Assembly (NCBI RefSeq): GCF_000341285.1
Contig: NW_005178417.1
Location: forward strand, 27,854-91,853
Source: Galdieria sulphuraria
Taxonomy: Eukaryota > Rhodophyta > Bangiophyceae > Galdieriales > Galdieriaceae
DNA: 64,000 bases
Direction of reading: 5' to 3'
In this document: one piece after another, positions 43,049 to 52,639 of the stretch
How positions within the stretch are numbered: position 1 is the first letter of the stretch
How the letters are laid out: each line of letters begins with the position of its first letter
Program-made: the position numbers and the translations under genes
The notes under the pieces: model-generated
The model's database searches: none
What the model was told of the DNA's origin: nothing
What the model saw: only the letters and a program-made list of their open reading frames with translations

Positions 43049-43870
43049 TCAAGTTTTATTTTTCTTCCTGGTTAGAATCCAACCCTCCATAGTGAAACTA
43101 ATGACTGCTAAACCCCTAAGTACGTCAAGAATTTCTTTTTTGTCTTCTCCGATATGTTTAAGTATTTGAGTAGTTGGTATAGGCTCTCCACCTTTTGACA
43201 CTATTATTTTCCACACTTTTTCATAATGAAGGTTAAGTTCTTCTAATGATGCCTTTGTGCGAAGATTTCGTGGAAGTCGTTGAAAGGCGCTTTTTGCTAT
43301 GGGAGCGAATGGATACTCTTTTTCTATTTTCTTTTCTTGATATTGTTCTTCTTTGACGCTGTTTTTAAGGTATTCTTGTTTCTTTCCTTCATTGTCGACA
43401 AAAACAAAGGCATCAGCTTTCATTGTTTCCAGTTCCAAGTTGCTGTTGATGTCAGTATTATCTTCCAACGCATCAGCAGATGCATAAAGTTGAAAATATT
43501 TTCTCAAGTTTTGGTTCCACGCCTCCCAGTTTCTGTTTGCAGTCTCCCAGTTGGGAGAACTTTGTTGCTGCTGTACAAGTTGCTTGAATGCACGGTCCAA
43601 GATATTATTTGTGTCTCCAATAAGTTTCTTGTGAATATATTCTTGCAACTGATGCTTTTCCTTGATCATGTTCTCGAAGCTTATTAACAAATCTAAGAAT
43701 TCTCTGTGAAGCTTTTTTATCCTTGCAGAGATAGAGATTGGATTGATAGATATTGATTCTGTACTTTTGTAAATTTTGTCAAATTCCGTTTTAAACCTGG
43801 TGGTTATTAAGTCAAGGTCTTGTTCTATTTGTGCAAGTTGTTCGTCAAGTTCAACAACAGCCTTTGACAT
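43049..43870 (-). CDS. SKA1-like kinetochore protein (tentative)
   Basis: Predicted single-exon protein of 273 residues from the first in-frame ATG (43870). The N-terminal 110 residues are coiled coil (VELDEQLAQIEQDLDLI ... KEKHQLQEYIHKKL). The C-terminal 85 residues (YPFAPIAKSAFQRLPRNLRT, KASLEELNLHYEKVW, ILDVLRGLAVISF) resemble the SKA1 microtubule-binding winged helix, where an F-x-x-I-x-x-x-E-F-x-x-L-P-x-x-x-R-x-R pattern is followed by helices and an LRxxxRI segment. The match is partial: the RGGG-TRY end of animal SKA1 is not seen. A TTTGGCGCC site 20 bp upstream of the ATG fits a cell-cycle gene. Other coiled-coil kinetochore proteins are possible. Confidence 0.55.
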   Translation of the reverse strand: MSKAVVELDEQLAQIEQDLDLITTRFKTEFDKIYKSTESISINPISISARIKKLHREFLDLLISFENMIKEKHQLQEYIHKKLIGDTNNILDRAFKQLVQQQQSSPNWETANRNWEAWNQNLRKYFQLYASADALEDNTDINSNLELETMKADAFVFVDNEGKKQEYLKNSVKEEQYQEKKIEKEYPFAPIAKSAFQRLPRNLRTKASLEELNLHYEKVWKIIVSKGGEPIPTTQILKHIGEDKKEILDVLRGLAVISFTMEGWILTRKKNKT

Positions 43871-43890
43871 CGTGTTTGAATTGGTTTCAA

Positions 43891-43899
43891 GGCGCCAAA
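43891..43899 (-). promoter_or_regulatory. E2F consensus site upstream of the SKA1-like gene
   Basis: Minus-strand TTTGGCGCC, a full TTTSGCGC match, lies about 20 bp upstream of the SKA1-like ATG in a 78 bp spacer that also precedes a small plus-strand frame. Confidence 0.5.
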
Positions 43900-43948
43900 T
43901 GTAGTTTGGGAATGAATTTTCTTGTTTGTTACAAATAAATACCAAATG

Positions 43949-44137
43949 GTCTCAAGTTCTGTTGTTTCCTACCAAGGAGACTCTTTAGAACTTTTAGGGA
44001 AAGTTGAGAATTTTCCACAAAGCCATACAAGTTCATTAGAATCAGTGAGTGCAGTTGTGGAGAACACGGATATTTCTTTCGCTCTAGTCAACTTCAACTC
44101 GATAACTGTTAGGAGAGCCATTCTTTCACAAGAATAA
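43949..44137 (+). CDS. Small hypothetical ORF, divergent from the SKA1-like gene
   Basis: ATG at 43949 opens a 62-residue frame (starts MVSSSVVSYQGDSLELLGKV). The pattern of a short beta-strand segment ending in LLGKVE recalls the first strand pair of small OB-fold proteins such as RPA3, but the rest does not settle it. A GTGAGT donor inside the frame (44043) could make it an exon of something longer. Its position 78 bp from an E2F-like promoter is the only contextual support. Confidence 0.25.
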   Translation, partial: VSSSVVSYQGDSLELLGKVENFPQSHTSSLESVSAVVENTDISFALVNFNSITVRRAILSQE

Positions 44138-44303
44138 TCTCACTAGTGCAAACTTATACCTCTTGGTACATGACCTCATCATGGGATTGGAAGCTTTGGT
44201 TAAAACGATGTCCTTTATACAATTAGAAACCCTCCCATAAAGGTCAACGGCAACAAAATAGCCAAAAGTAAAAAACCAAGCCATAAAGGCCTTTTCTAGA
44301 CAA

Positions 44304-44847
44304 TCACGCAAACATAATCATGTAATCCAATTCCGCTTCTCCACTAGAAGAATAAGCTTCCGTGTTGTAGAAAAATATATCCTGTCTATCGTTTCTAATT
44401 ATAGCAAAGGTATCCGAGTGATCCGCTCCGTCAACTAAAAAACGTTTGTCCCTAACAATAGGATTGGTGACTCTTCTTGGAGGAGAAAAGGAAACCGCAT
44501 AAAAGTCATTGTACTGAACCCAAGGAAAACAATTGCACTCCTCTTCGGAAACACAACAGTCTACCTTTCCTGATAAGTCTTTCGTGAACAAAGTTGAACT
44601 ACAACAATATACTTTGAATATTTTTCAATAACAAAGGATGGGTTGCTACTACGAACCTTGTTGACCTTGGGGGTACCATCTTGTTTTGTGGGCGTTGTGG
44701 TCTTGGTTTCAAAACAGCTACTTGAGAGTTGAAACTTTTTTCTTTCCCTCCGGTCATATCAAAAGTTAAGTTTGCAGCAAAACGACTATTACTGTCAGAA
44801 TAACGGAGAGAACTATTACAACTGCTTCTACAACAAATGACTGTCAC
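44304..44847 (-). CDS. Hypothetical protein, two exons
   Basis: Exons 44657-44847 and 44304-44598 join in frame across a 58 nt GT-AG intron to give 161 residues from ATG 44847. The N-terminal half is Ser/Arg/Pro-rich with Cys clusters (ICCRSSCNSSLR; KPRPQRPQNK). The second half has DCCVSEEECNCFPWVQYNDF and ends in a mixed-polarity segment. I recognise no family. The frame-keeping splice is the main support. Confidence 0.4.
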
Positions 44848-45191
44848 TCAAAAGTACGACGTTCAGTTCACTCAAGTCAGTACTGTTAGTATACTTCCTC
44901 CTCTTTTTTCGAGTTTCTCCAGGAAAACTCACTTGGTTTTCCTGTCTACTGGCTTCCTAAACAGACCATAACTTTCCAAGTCATTCAAAAACCTCGCCGG
45001 CCTCGACGAAACTCCCTCAAAAGAAGGTTCTTATTCTAACAGAGAAATGAAATTCACGTCCTCCATCCATTTTGTGTGTCCATTGGACTGGCATAATAGT
45101 AGTACAAAAGTCTTTGTCGTTGAGGTTTTCAACATTCCATAATACAAACTGAAGCCTTTTTTTAAAGAAATACGTAAATTTTTCTCTCTTT
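44848..45191. other. Intergenic, nothing recognised
   Basis: Spacer of 344 bp between the hypothetical gene start and the bystin stop, both on the minus strand. No gene or RNA signature seen. Confidence 0.45.
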
Positions 45192-46514
45192 CTATAAATT
45201 CATGACATCTCTATTATTCACGTTGTCTAAGCTACTTACTGATGCAGAAAGTATCGATTTGATTTCCGGGGTTACGCCTGGATGTGATTGTCTGGTCACC
45301 AAGGTTCTTAGTTGTTTTCTTTGTTCTACAGTAAGAGTCTCATGATAGAAGCGTACAAAAACAAGAAGTGCATGGTGCCATAACACTGGCATGCTTTGAC
45401 TTTTTTCTGACTGTTTAGAAAGAAAAAATTGATAGACACTGTCGATAACTTTCGACGGAAGGGCATATTTCTTCTCAAGAAGAATGCGAATGAATATCAC
45501 CACAGCTGGTGAATACAAAAATGAAGAAAGTTTCAATAGACAAGAGGCTGAATGCAATACAGGTATGGATGACTTGAGGAGAATCGAGCCAAGTATAGTA
45601 GCTTCACGTGCTGTACATTCTCCACTTTCACAAAGAGGAAAAATAATACCCTTGAAGAAAGCTTCTGGTTTGAATAAAGCTTTCTTCAATGCCTGATAAA
45701 AGTGAAAATTTAGTTTCTTTCGCTTCATTATCTCTTCATGGACACGAGGCAATAAAATCCAAGAACAGAAACGTTGCGCCTCGTTGCTTTTTAAATTGGC
45801 AATAAATAATTTCGTCATAACATAAACAGAAGCCGTGCTCCATTCACTTGGTCTTGTGTAACTCAAAAGCTGATACCAACTTGCAACAGAAGGCAACATT
45901 TTCACAGCCTTTGGTAACTTTCCAGAGTGATAATGTTTCAATACATCGCCTACTTTGCAATAGAGTTCACGAACGTTGGGAGGAACTGCACTGCTATGGC
46001 TCAAACTCTGATTCTCTCCTCTCTTCGAAGCTTCAAATTCTTCCATTCTTTGCAAGATAAGTGAAGCTAACGTCGGTCCTTCTGTGGAGAAACTTTCATC
46101 CTTCTTTAAATAATTCTCCGACTCGAACAGTTGCAGACAACGTTCTTCTTCCTCCGTCAAACCATAATCTTCACCACCTACGACGCTCCTGCTCCCTAAG
46201 CTCCTCATATCTTCTTCTTCCTCTTCGTCTGATGAGGCGCTATCCAGAGCACTCCCAATAGATGAAATTCCCTCGACGAATGGTTGCTTCTTAGATTTTC
46301 TTTCTTCATCAGCTATCTCGTAACGCTGCTGAAACGCAACGAGTTGGGCTTCAGGCTCCAATCCCCCTTCTTCCGATCTTTCTTCTAATCTCCTGCGCTT
46401 CTTAGACTGCTTTCGTTTCACTCCTGCAGCAACATTATCTGGCAAAAGCTCTTCAACCAATGACTTGTCATGGATGCCTTTCCTGGTTACTGACGTCGCC
46501 TTCATGTGATTCAT
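45192..46514 (-). CDS. BYSL: Bystin (Enp1), 40S ribosome assembly factor
   Basis: Nucleolar factor for pre-40S maturation and export. Single exon, 440 residues, near the usual 437 to 483. The N-terminal 110 residues are basic then strongly acidic (SSDEEEEEDMRSLGSRS). The bystin domain follows from about 150: PTLASLILQRMEEFEASK, PPNVRELYCKVGDVLKHYHS, GKLPKAVKMLPSVASWYQLL, TRPSEWSTASVYVMTKLFIA, RVHEEIMKRKKLNFHFYQAL, KKALFKPEAFFKGIIFPLCE, CTAREATILGSILLKSSIPV and KYALPSKVIDSVYQFF. The last 30 residues are divergent. The ATG used starts MNHMKATSV; the second Met is an equally good start. Confidence 0.96.
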   Translation of the reverse strand: MNHMKATSVTRKGIHDKSLVEELLPDNVAAGVKRKQSKKRRRLEERSEEGGLEPEAQLVAFQQRYEIADEERKSKKQPFVEGISSIGSALDSASSDEEEEEDMRSLGSRSVVGGEDYGLTEEEERCLQLFESENYLKKDESFSTEGPTLASLILQRMEEFEASKRGENQSLSHSSAVPPNVRELYCKVGDVLKHYHSGKLPKAVKMLPSVASWYQLLSYTRPSEWSTASVYVMTKLFIANLKSNEAQRFCSWILLPRVHEEIMKRKKLNFHFYQALKKALFKPEAFFKGIIFPLCESGECTAREATILGSILLKSSIPVLHSASCLLKLSSFLYSPAVVIFIRILLEKKYALPSKVIDSVYQFFLSKQSEKSQSMPVLWHHALLVFVRFYHETLTVEQRKQLRTLVTRQSHPGVTPEIKSILSASVSSLDNVNNRDVMNL

Positions 46515-46750
46515 CCAATGATCGACGGCAAATCCATAAATGAAATTGTTATTTCATGAAGACTTGAAGAAAAAGCTTGGAAAACAAACAGACTTGAGCC
46601 ATCTAACAATTATCATTTGTTCTGAACAGTTTTCTTATTTATGAACTAAAATTCATATCAATAAACTTAAAAAGTCATTTATACCGAAAATATTTGTGGA
46701 GAGAACGTTAACTTTTAACGTCAAGAAACAATCAAATGTTTAAACGGCCT

Positions 46751-47559
46751 TTAAGTTTCCTTTAAACGCTGAATATTATTGAAAGCACGATCCCTAATAG
46801 TAGGATCACTTGAGTTCAACAAAGGCTCAAGCAATTCAAGAGCCCTCTTATCTCCCAACTCTCCCAACGCTCCTATTGCAGTCGATATAACCAGATCATC
46901 TTGAGAACAAAGTGCTTCAGCTAAAAATTCAAATGAGCGAGGATGTTTCAACTCTCCAATACCAGCAACGATACTTAATCTCACTATCCAATCGGAAGTT
47001 TTCTCATACAAGGCCACAAGCTCATCAAAGACTTCTGGAACTTGCAAGCTAAATAAAACATCTGCTGCAGCACCAATCAGAGTGGCCTCTTTCTCTTCCT
47101 GTAATACTTCACGAATCTTGTCAAAGGTTCTTCTTGGATTCTCCATTCCCACGGAGGATAGCTGCGATATTGCCGAATACCTTACATTGAGACTTTCATC
47201 CTTTGCTAAACTCAGAAGTATTTCCAAGCGTTCCTGACTCGGCAATTTTCGACAATGAGTCACAGCCTAAAAGAAACGAGTCAAACAATCGACTCGTGAG
47301 AAAAGTAGTGCAATCTTAGCAATACCTTTGCTCTGTCATCAGAGTTGTCTGATTGCGCCATTCTTCTGATAGAATCTGCTATCTCTGTTTGTTTGGTTTC
47401 TCTTCCACAACTCGTAACGTATAGATTTCTAATTCTGTACCTTGTACTCGAGCTACGAGAGACTGTGTCAGCAATTTTACTATTCTGGATAGGGCATATC
47501 AAACATTTCCTTTTACAAGTTGCCCTGAGAATAACAGAACAAGAAGCTGCAAAGGCCAT
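46751..47559 (-). CDS. Plastid-targeted HEAT-repeat protein (cyanobacterial type)
   Basis: Exons 47326-47559 and 46751-47266 (59 nt intron) give 249 residues from the first in-frame ATG. The first 60 residues are Ser/Arg/Cys-rich without acidic residues (MAFAASCSVILRATCKRKC), a good plastid transit peptide. The rest is four to five HEAT or PBS-lyase-type repeats: SLNVRYSAISQLSSVG, ATLIGAAADVLFSLQV, DWIVRLSIVAGIGELKHPRS, LVISTAIGALGELGDKRAL and PTIRDRAFNNIQRL. This resembles cyanobacterial HEAT proteins related to phycobilin lyases and NblB. Whether it acts on phycobilisomes is unknown; the bilin-lyase signature residues cannot be judged by eye. PebA elsewhere in the window makes a phycobilin link attractive. 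Confidence 0.8.
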
Positions 47560-48069
47560 AATCAAACTGCGAGGGTTGGCGAGATCTTTTGCAGCCAACA
47601 AAATTTTGATATTTTGACCTTCAATAGATTACTTTGCTGTTCATTAGAATACTAAGACTTTACCTGTCTTGAGGTAAACCTTTTTTCAAGTAACTTGTTT
47701 AAGTGGTAAAAGGCCTTGTTTGTATTTGTCAAGTAGCACGGTATTCGAGTTCCAGGGTTTTGGTCAATCTTATAGGAACAAACGCTGTTGTGTTCACAAC
47801 ACTTTTGACTATGAGTGTTTGAAAAGTCTCTCAGTATCTAACTTATTTGAGTGTGTCTCATAAAAATTGAAAACTTCAAGTGCTTGTAGAGGACAGTCTA
47901 CTTAGGATCTCTAATGAACCGTACTTTTCTAAAAGACGCATAAAAATAGTCAATCATTCCATTTATTTCAGTCTTGTTGCTGCTTCAGCAAATAAATATC
48001 AAGACGTAAATATTCAAAAGTCAAAGACAAAGAATACTTCGTGTGCAAATAAGATTCATAGAATGAAAT
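47560..48069. other. Intergenic, nothing recognised
   Basis: Spacer of about 500 bp; only a short plus-strand frame (47880-48119) overlapping the next gene's 3' end. Probably the promoter of the HEAT-repeat gene. Confidence 0.45.
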
Positions 48070-49757
48070 TCAGCTTATTGTGCAGCAACAAGCGTCATTG
48101 TGCTGATTTCTCTCCATAGTGAAACTAACCGGAATTGCAGTAGGAGATACAGCTATCGTATTATTGTCGTGTCCTTCTTCAGTGGTCGAAAATTTAGTTT
48201 CCGAAAATTGAGTGGTTAAAGTAACCTCGTGTCCATTCACCGAATAGGGTACCTCTAGTTCCGTTCTCGTAACGTTGTCAGCTTCCGATAAATGAGGATC
48301 CAAAACAGTTCGTGCAGCTACATTTAATGAAGAAGGATCTTCCTTCTCGGACACTGCAGAAGACTCTTCTGACTGTTCCAAGATAGTCTTGTCCAAACTT
48401 TCCTGTTCAGCGACTCTCTTTATCTCCGATGAGACTGGATAAGAGACTATATTTGGTTCCTTGATTGAGCGTTCATCGTTACTTTTATAAAAACGTGTTG
48501 GCAAGCTACTTGTACTGTGTTCATCAATAGTAGGACTTCGAGGTCTACCTCTGTGGAGTAACAAACGAGAAATATTTTCGGATTTCAACTGCAGAGATTT
48601 CAACTTGCCACGAACATGACTTTTTAAGGTACTATGTAACTGGCTTGGGCTAACTTCATCTCGAGTTTTGTCAGCAAAAGATAATTGTTGAATCATGGAA
48701 ACAGGACAAGAGTGTTCTTCAAAAATCTTATCTTCCGAAAATTTGTCATTTGAGAAGTTCTGCTCTACATCATTTCCCATAGTCAGATTCGTGTCGCTCT
48801 TGTATCGTAATGGAAATTCCTTATCCATGCGGAAAAATTCTCCAAATGCACTATCAGACTTTGCATGTTTCAAGTCTTCAATAGCTGTCTTTTCTTCCAC
48901 ATTTCCTCCCATATCAGAAATACTTCTCTCTTCGCTACAATTTCTAACGGCTTCAGCACATTTCATCTTTCTCTGTAATCCTGTATCACACTTTGTTATG
49001 TCTCTTACATGAATACAAGGGTCACAGTTAGCCGAGAAAGAATGAAAGTCTGGAATATCTGCAGTCCCATTCGAATCAATTTCCTTCGTTCTCGTTGGTG
49101 TGACTGGGGAAGTATTCAACAAAATATCTGCAGTTGGCAATAAGGCAATGTGTTGGGATACATTTGCTGCAAAGTTTAAACTGCCATTGGTGCTTTCTTC
49201 GTCTTGTCTTTCTTCGCTCAGCAGTTTGACAAAGGATACTTCATGTGCTATCTGCCCATCTATCCACAGAAAGTGTCTCCTGCATAAATATATATAGTTG
49301 TTAAATAAAAAGCTGTAGAAACAAAAAGTGTTCAAGTGACCACACACTCTGCCTCTTCTCCTCCCAGCAGCGTGTACTGCCATACAAGGTCTATTGGAAT
49401 CCTTGGGGTCCCTCTCAAGAATTGCAGCCTTCTTCTTCCCTATAGTTTCATAATCTTTAAGAAGTTCACCCGAAAATTGTTGTTCTGGCTCTTCCAAAAT
49501 CCAAGTCAAGTGTTTCGCGCAAAGGAAAACGGTTTGGCGAAGGATATTACTAAAAAACGAAAACTTTGCATTTTCTGTACAACAACCCCAAGTAGCACTT
49601 GAAGCTTGACACTTAAGTAGGCTTTGTTGCTCTAAAATATCGACATAGACCTTTCTTTCTGAAATCATAGAACCTACAACGGCTAACTGGCAAAAAATTG
49701 CTATGGAGGGATCAATGCACACTTTTTCCACCCAAAATTGTGAGAACTGAGGGTGCG
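48070..49757 (-). CDS. Hypothetical protein with paired Cys/His motifs (5' exon not resolved)
   Basis: The main frame (stop at 48070) is open without an ATG to about 49731 and can start after a CCTCAG acceptor near 49757, so at least one 5' exon is missing; an ATG frame at 49811-50011 is a candidate but its donor is unclear. Two similar units occur early: Cys-x8-Cys ... FLCAKHLTWI, and Cys-x13-Cys ... YLCRRHFLWI, with about 20 residues before the final C-x2-H in each. This resembles zinc-binding units of the KANSL2/INO80D or DUF5763 kind. The remaining 400 residues are Ser/Glu-rich and unstructured. A nuclear role is inference. Confidence 0.5.
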
Positions 49758-50011
49758 CATGTCACTTGAGCAGCAATCAATGCATATCTGCTGTTGACTG
49801 AAATCATTCCTCAGAGAGTGGATGGATACCAGTAAAAGATATCAAATGTGTCTGTTTTTCCTAAAGTTAACGAAAAAGAAAAGCTGTGCAACTCTGACTT
49901 TTTGTTCTCTGGCTCAAGTACAAACCTGCTCTCTCTATACTTATCTATGGACTGTTTTCTACAGCTCATAACTTTTAGAGAAGATTGAAAATTCCAGTGG
50001 ACATTTGGCAT

Positions 50012-51334
50012 CGATACGACACCTGTTGCGTGAACAATAAAGTTGCCTTAGACAATCCTGAAACAACAAAGACACAGAAGCTTAGTGCACTGACTTTCAT
50101 ATGGTTTCTTTTGGAGCATTAGAATAACGTAGTTTACTTGGAGAGTTTTGTTCAGGAAGCGTTCTTGTTTGTTTCAAACCTCAAGTTTTGTAGCCCCTCT
50201 GATAAAAAGACTGATGGTCTATGCTTTTCAAATAGTGTGACCCGTTACTTGTGCACAAAATAGAACGCAGATAGATTGAAAGTAGCTAAGTTTGTATCTT
50301 CTATACTTGCCTTCCTCGTTAGTCGAACTACACAATTTTTCCCTGTATGACGCTTGTCTTTTTCATCCCGACAAAAGTACAGCTTATAATTGTGTCCTGT
50401 TTACCTCAGAGACAGTTGCACCTCAAGTTGCTCTGTCGTCCAAGTTCTAATAGCAGTTTACATCGGAAACGAACTGTTGCATACTATTTGTTGTTTCAGT
50501 GAAATTTTTGCGCTACTACATTTTTTTTTGATAACACTGTGGCAAACCATTCAACGTTTCAATTCTGAGAGTTCTCGTTTTTCTAGTGAATAGCAAGACC
50601 CTTGTAAGTGACCAACAAAACTCTCCCTGCCTTGTAAAGAAGCACCCGTTGATAACATAGTTTGCTTCATGGTGTTGAAGAACAGAATTTTATCTCGTTG
50701 CAGAGTTTCTATTGAGCAGTTACCTCTATCTTTGTCAAATGGCCAAAGTATTTTCAGCCTTGGCACAAGATTGTTCTAGCTGATTTGGCTGTATGTGAAT
50801 ACTTGAGAAAAGGTACGTTAACATCGTACGTTAGTTGACGAATTCTCTTGCAAAGAGAATCAGCCGAATGTTAAATACTTTGTATTGCTTGTTGTTTTGC
50901 TATGAGTTTTCAGGATTCCTCGTTTTTGAAAAGATTTTGTTGCAACAAAGGACAGCTTACGATTGGGAAGGATAGACTCTAGGGTGGATCAGCCACATTC
51001 ATTAAAGAAAAGTTTGTCAAGATGGAGAAATGTGCTCAATGTTTTATTCGTGGAGGATGGAGAAGAAAGTGTAAAGAAATGTATAAATTTGGACACTGCT
51101 TCACTCGTGTAAATGAATATTCGACCAACGAAGCACATTCATCGAGCTTTTGACTTTCCCTGTAAAAATTTGGAAATGAATTCTTTTTAGATATGACACG
51201 GAAACTAAATCAATCTAAGTAGAGTGACAGTACTAAATGCAATGAGATAATGAGTCACCTTGGCTATAAAATGTTTTAAAAGAATGCTGATTTAATTTAC
51301 TTTTTGAGTGGTAAAATCCCTTATCATTTTGATT
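50012..51334. other. Gene-poor stretch upstream of tRNA-Ser
   Basis: About 1.3 kb of AT-rich DNA with only short random frames on either strand. No transposon, repeat array or RNA signature was recognised. Confidence 0.45.
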
Positions 51335-51416
51335 GTGGACGTGGCCGAGCGGTTAAGGCGACAGACTAGAAATCTGTTTCGGTTTCCGAGCGCAGGTTCG
51401 AATCCTGCCGTCCACG
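51335..51416 (+). tRNA. tRNA-Ser (anticodon AGA)
   Basis: An 82 nt class II tRNA. The acceptor stem pairs GTGGACG (51335-51341) with CGTCCAC (51409-51415), discriminator G. Box A TGGCCGAGCGGTTAAGG gives the D arm. The anticodon arm ACAGA/TCTGT encloses loop CTAGAAA with anticodon AGA at 51368-51370. The long variable arm and T arm GCAGGTTCGAATCCTGC are standard for serine. CCA is not encoded and there is no intron. A TTTT terminator follows at about 51418. Confidence 0.97.
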
Positions 51417-52639
51417 TCTTTTGTCCCTTTCGATTTAAGAGGACTTCATTTCACTGTGGTCCCGAAACTATTCTGTCGGGTTTCCAAGAATATGGACAAG
51501 TGAAATGGGCCGATAAAGAATACTTTTCAATAAATTTTCACCGTCACTTTGCTTTTTTATTTTATTCGCTACACTAGGTTGAAATGTACTCGAGCAGTCA
51601 GTAACTGTATAAGTTCAATCAAAACAAAAACACTCGAAACAATAAGAAGGTTGCGTATCCTTGTATATATTAGTAGTTAGCTAACAGCTATGTAGTGGCT
51701 ATGTAGTTTGGACGATATTTATTGCATTTTGTTTTTTCGTGAAGATATGTACATGTATTATGTCCAAGATAGAGGGAACTTCCTTCAATGTCGAGTATTT
51801 CCGGTTTCATGGTTTAAGAAAAAGTCTTGCGGTGTCTCTTGGAAGACAATGCTATTCCTTCTATGAACATATTATTGATACAACGAGATGAGTGGCAATA
51901 AATAACCCAAGGTAGCCCAGTAATTCCTTGTTTGGTCAAAAAGAAGGGCTTGGACGACAAAACAATAGAAGAACAAGCCTTGGTAGATATTACATTTTAA
52001 ACTCCAAGAAAAGTGAGATAGAAATACTTTACTTATATATATTTGGAAAGACTGAGGCTACAGGAAGGAAAGATATTTCCAGAGCGCTAAGAACAGTTTG
52101 AATATTTTGAAAATTATACAAAAAGAATAGGAACCAAATTTGTTTTTTTTGTATGTCTTGTCGATTGCAATTTATTTAATGTGTTGCTTCATCCACATCA
52201 CCTCAACGTTTGATTTGTTTATATTTTTGCTGCTTTTCTTTTTAATTGTAGCTAAGCATCTATAGTTGAAGAAATTTCAAACTGAAGCAGTTTCTATGAA
52301 AGAATGAAGAATAGACCCAGCATTTCGCAACTTCTTTTATTCTTTTAGGTTACAAAGCGAGAAGATAAAGAGTTTTCATTTCAGAAACTATTGAACCTGA
52401 AAACATACACTTCTCAAGAAGTATTTTGTAATATGTCATTTCGTCATCATGAGCTGAAATTGAAATGTATTTGCTTCTGCTTGTTGCTCTTTTGTAAAGT
52501 TTCTTTGTCAAAGAAGTTTAAGGCACCTTTGAATTTTCTATTCTCAAAACATGGGGAGTTGAAAGGATGCCAATGACATTTCTTTACGAATGAAAGAGGC
52601 ATATCTCTCCGTCCGAAACAATTAGATATTGTTGGAGAA
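51417..52639. other. Gene-poor stretch downstream of tRNA-Ser
   Basis: About 1.2 kb, AT-rich, no gene recognised. The last part is the promoter of the RETICULATA-like gene. A 61-codon frame at 52391-52576 has no family similarity that I can see. Confidence 0.45.

Noticed and set aside
47345-47617. 90-codon plus-strand frame opposite the HEAT gene's first exon
   Set aside because: Antisense shadow of a transit-peptide-coding exon.
47690-47740. U5-like loop GCCTTTTAC on the minus strand
   Set aside because: The flanking sequences do not form the required stem and no Sm site follows.
49265-49330. Intron in the Cys/His-rich gene
   Set aside because: It looks pyrimidine-rich, but the frame is open and supplies the second C-x2-H unit that matches the first; kept as coding with caution.
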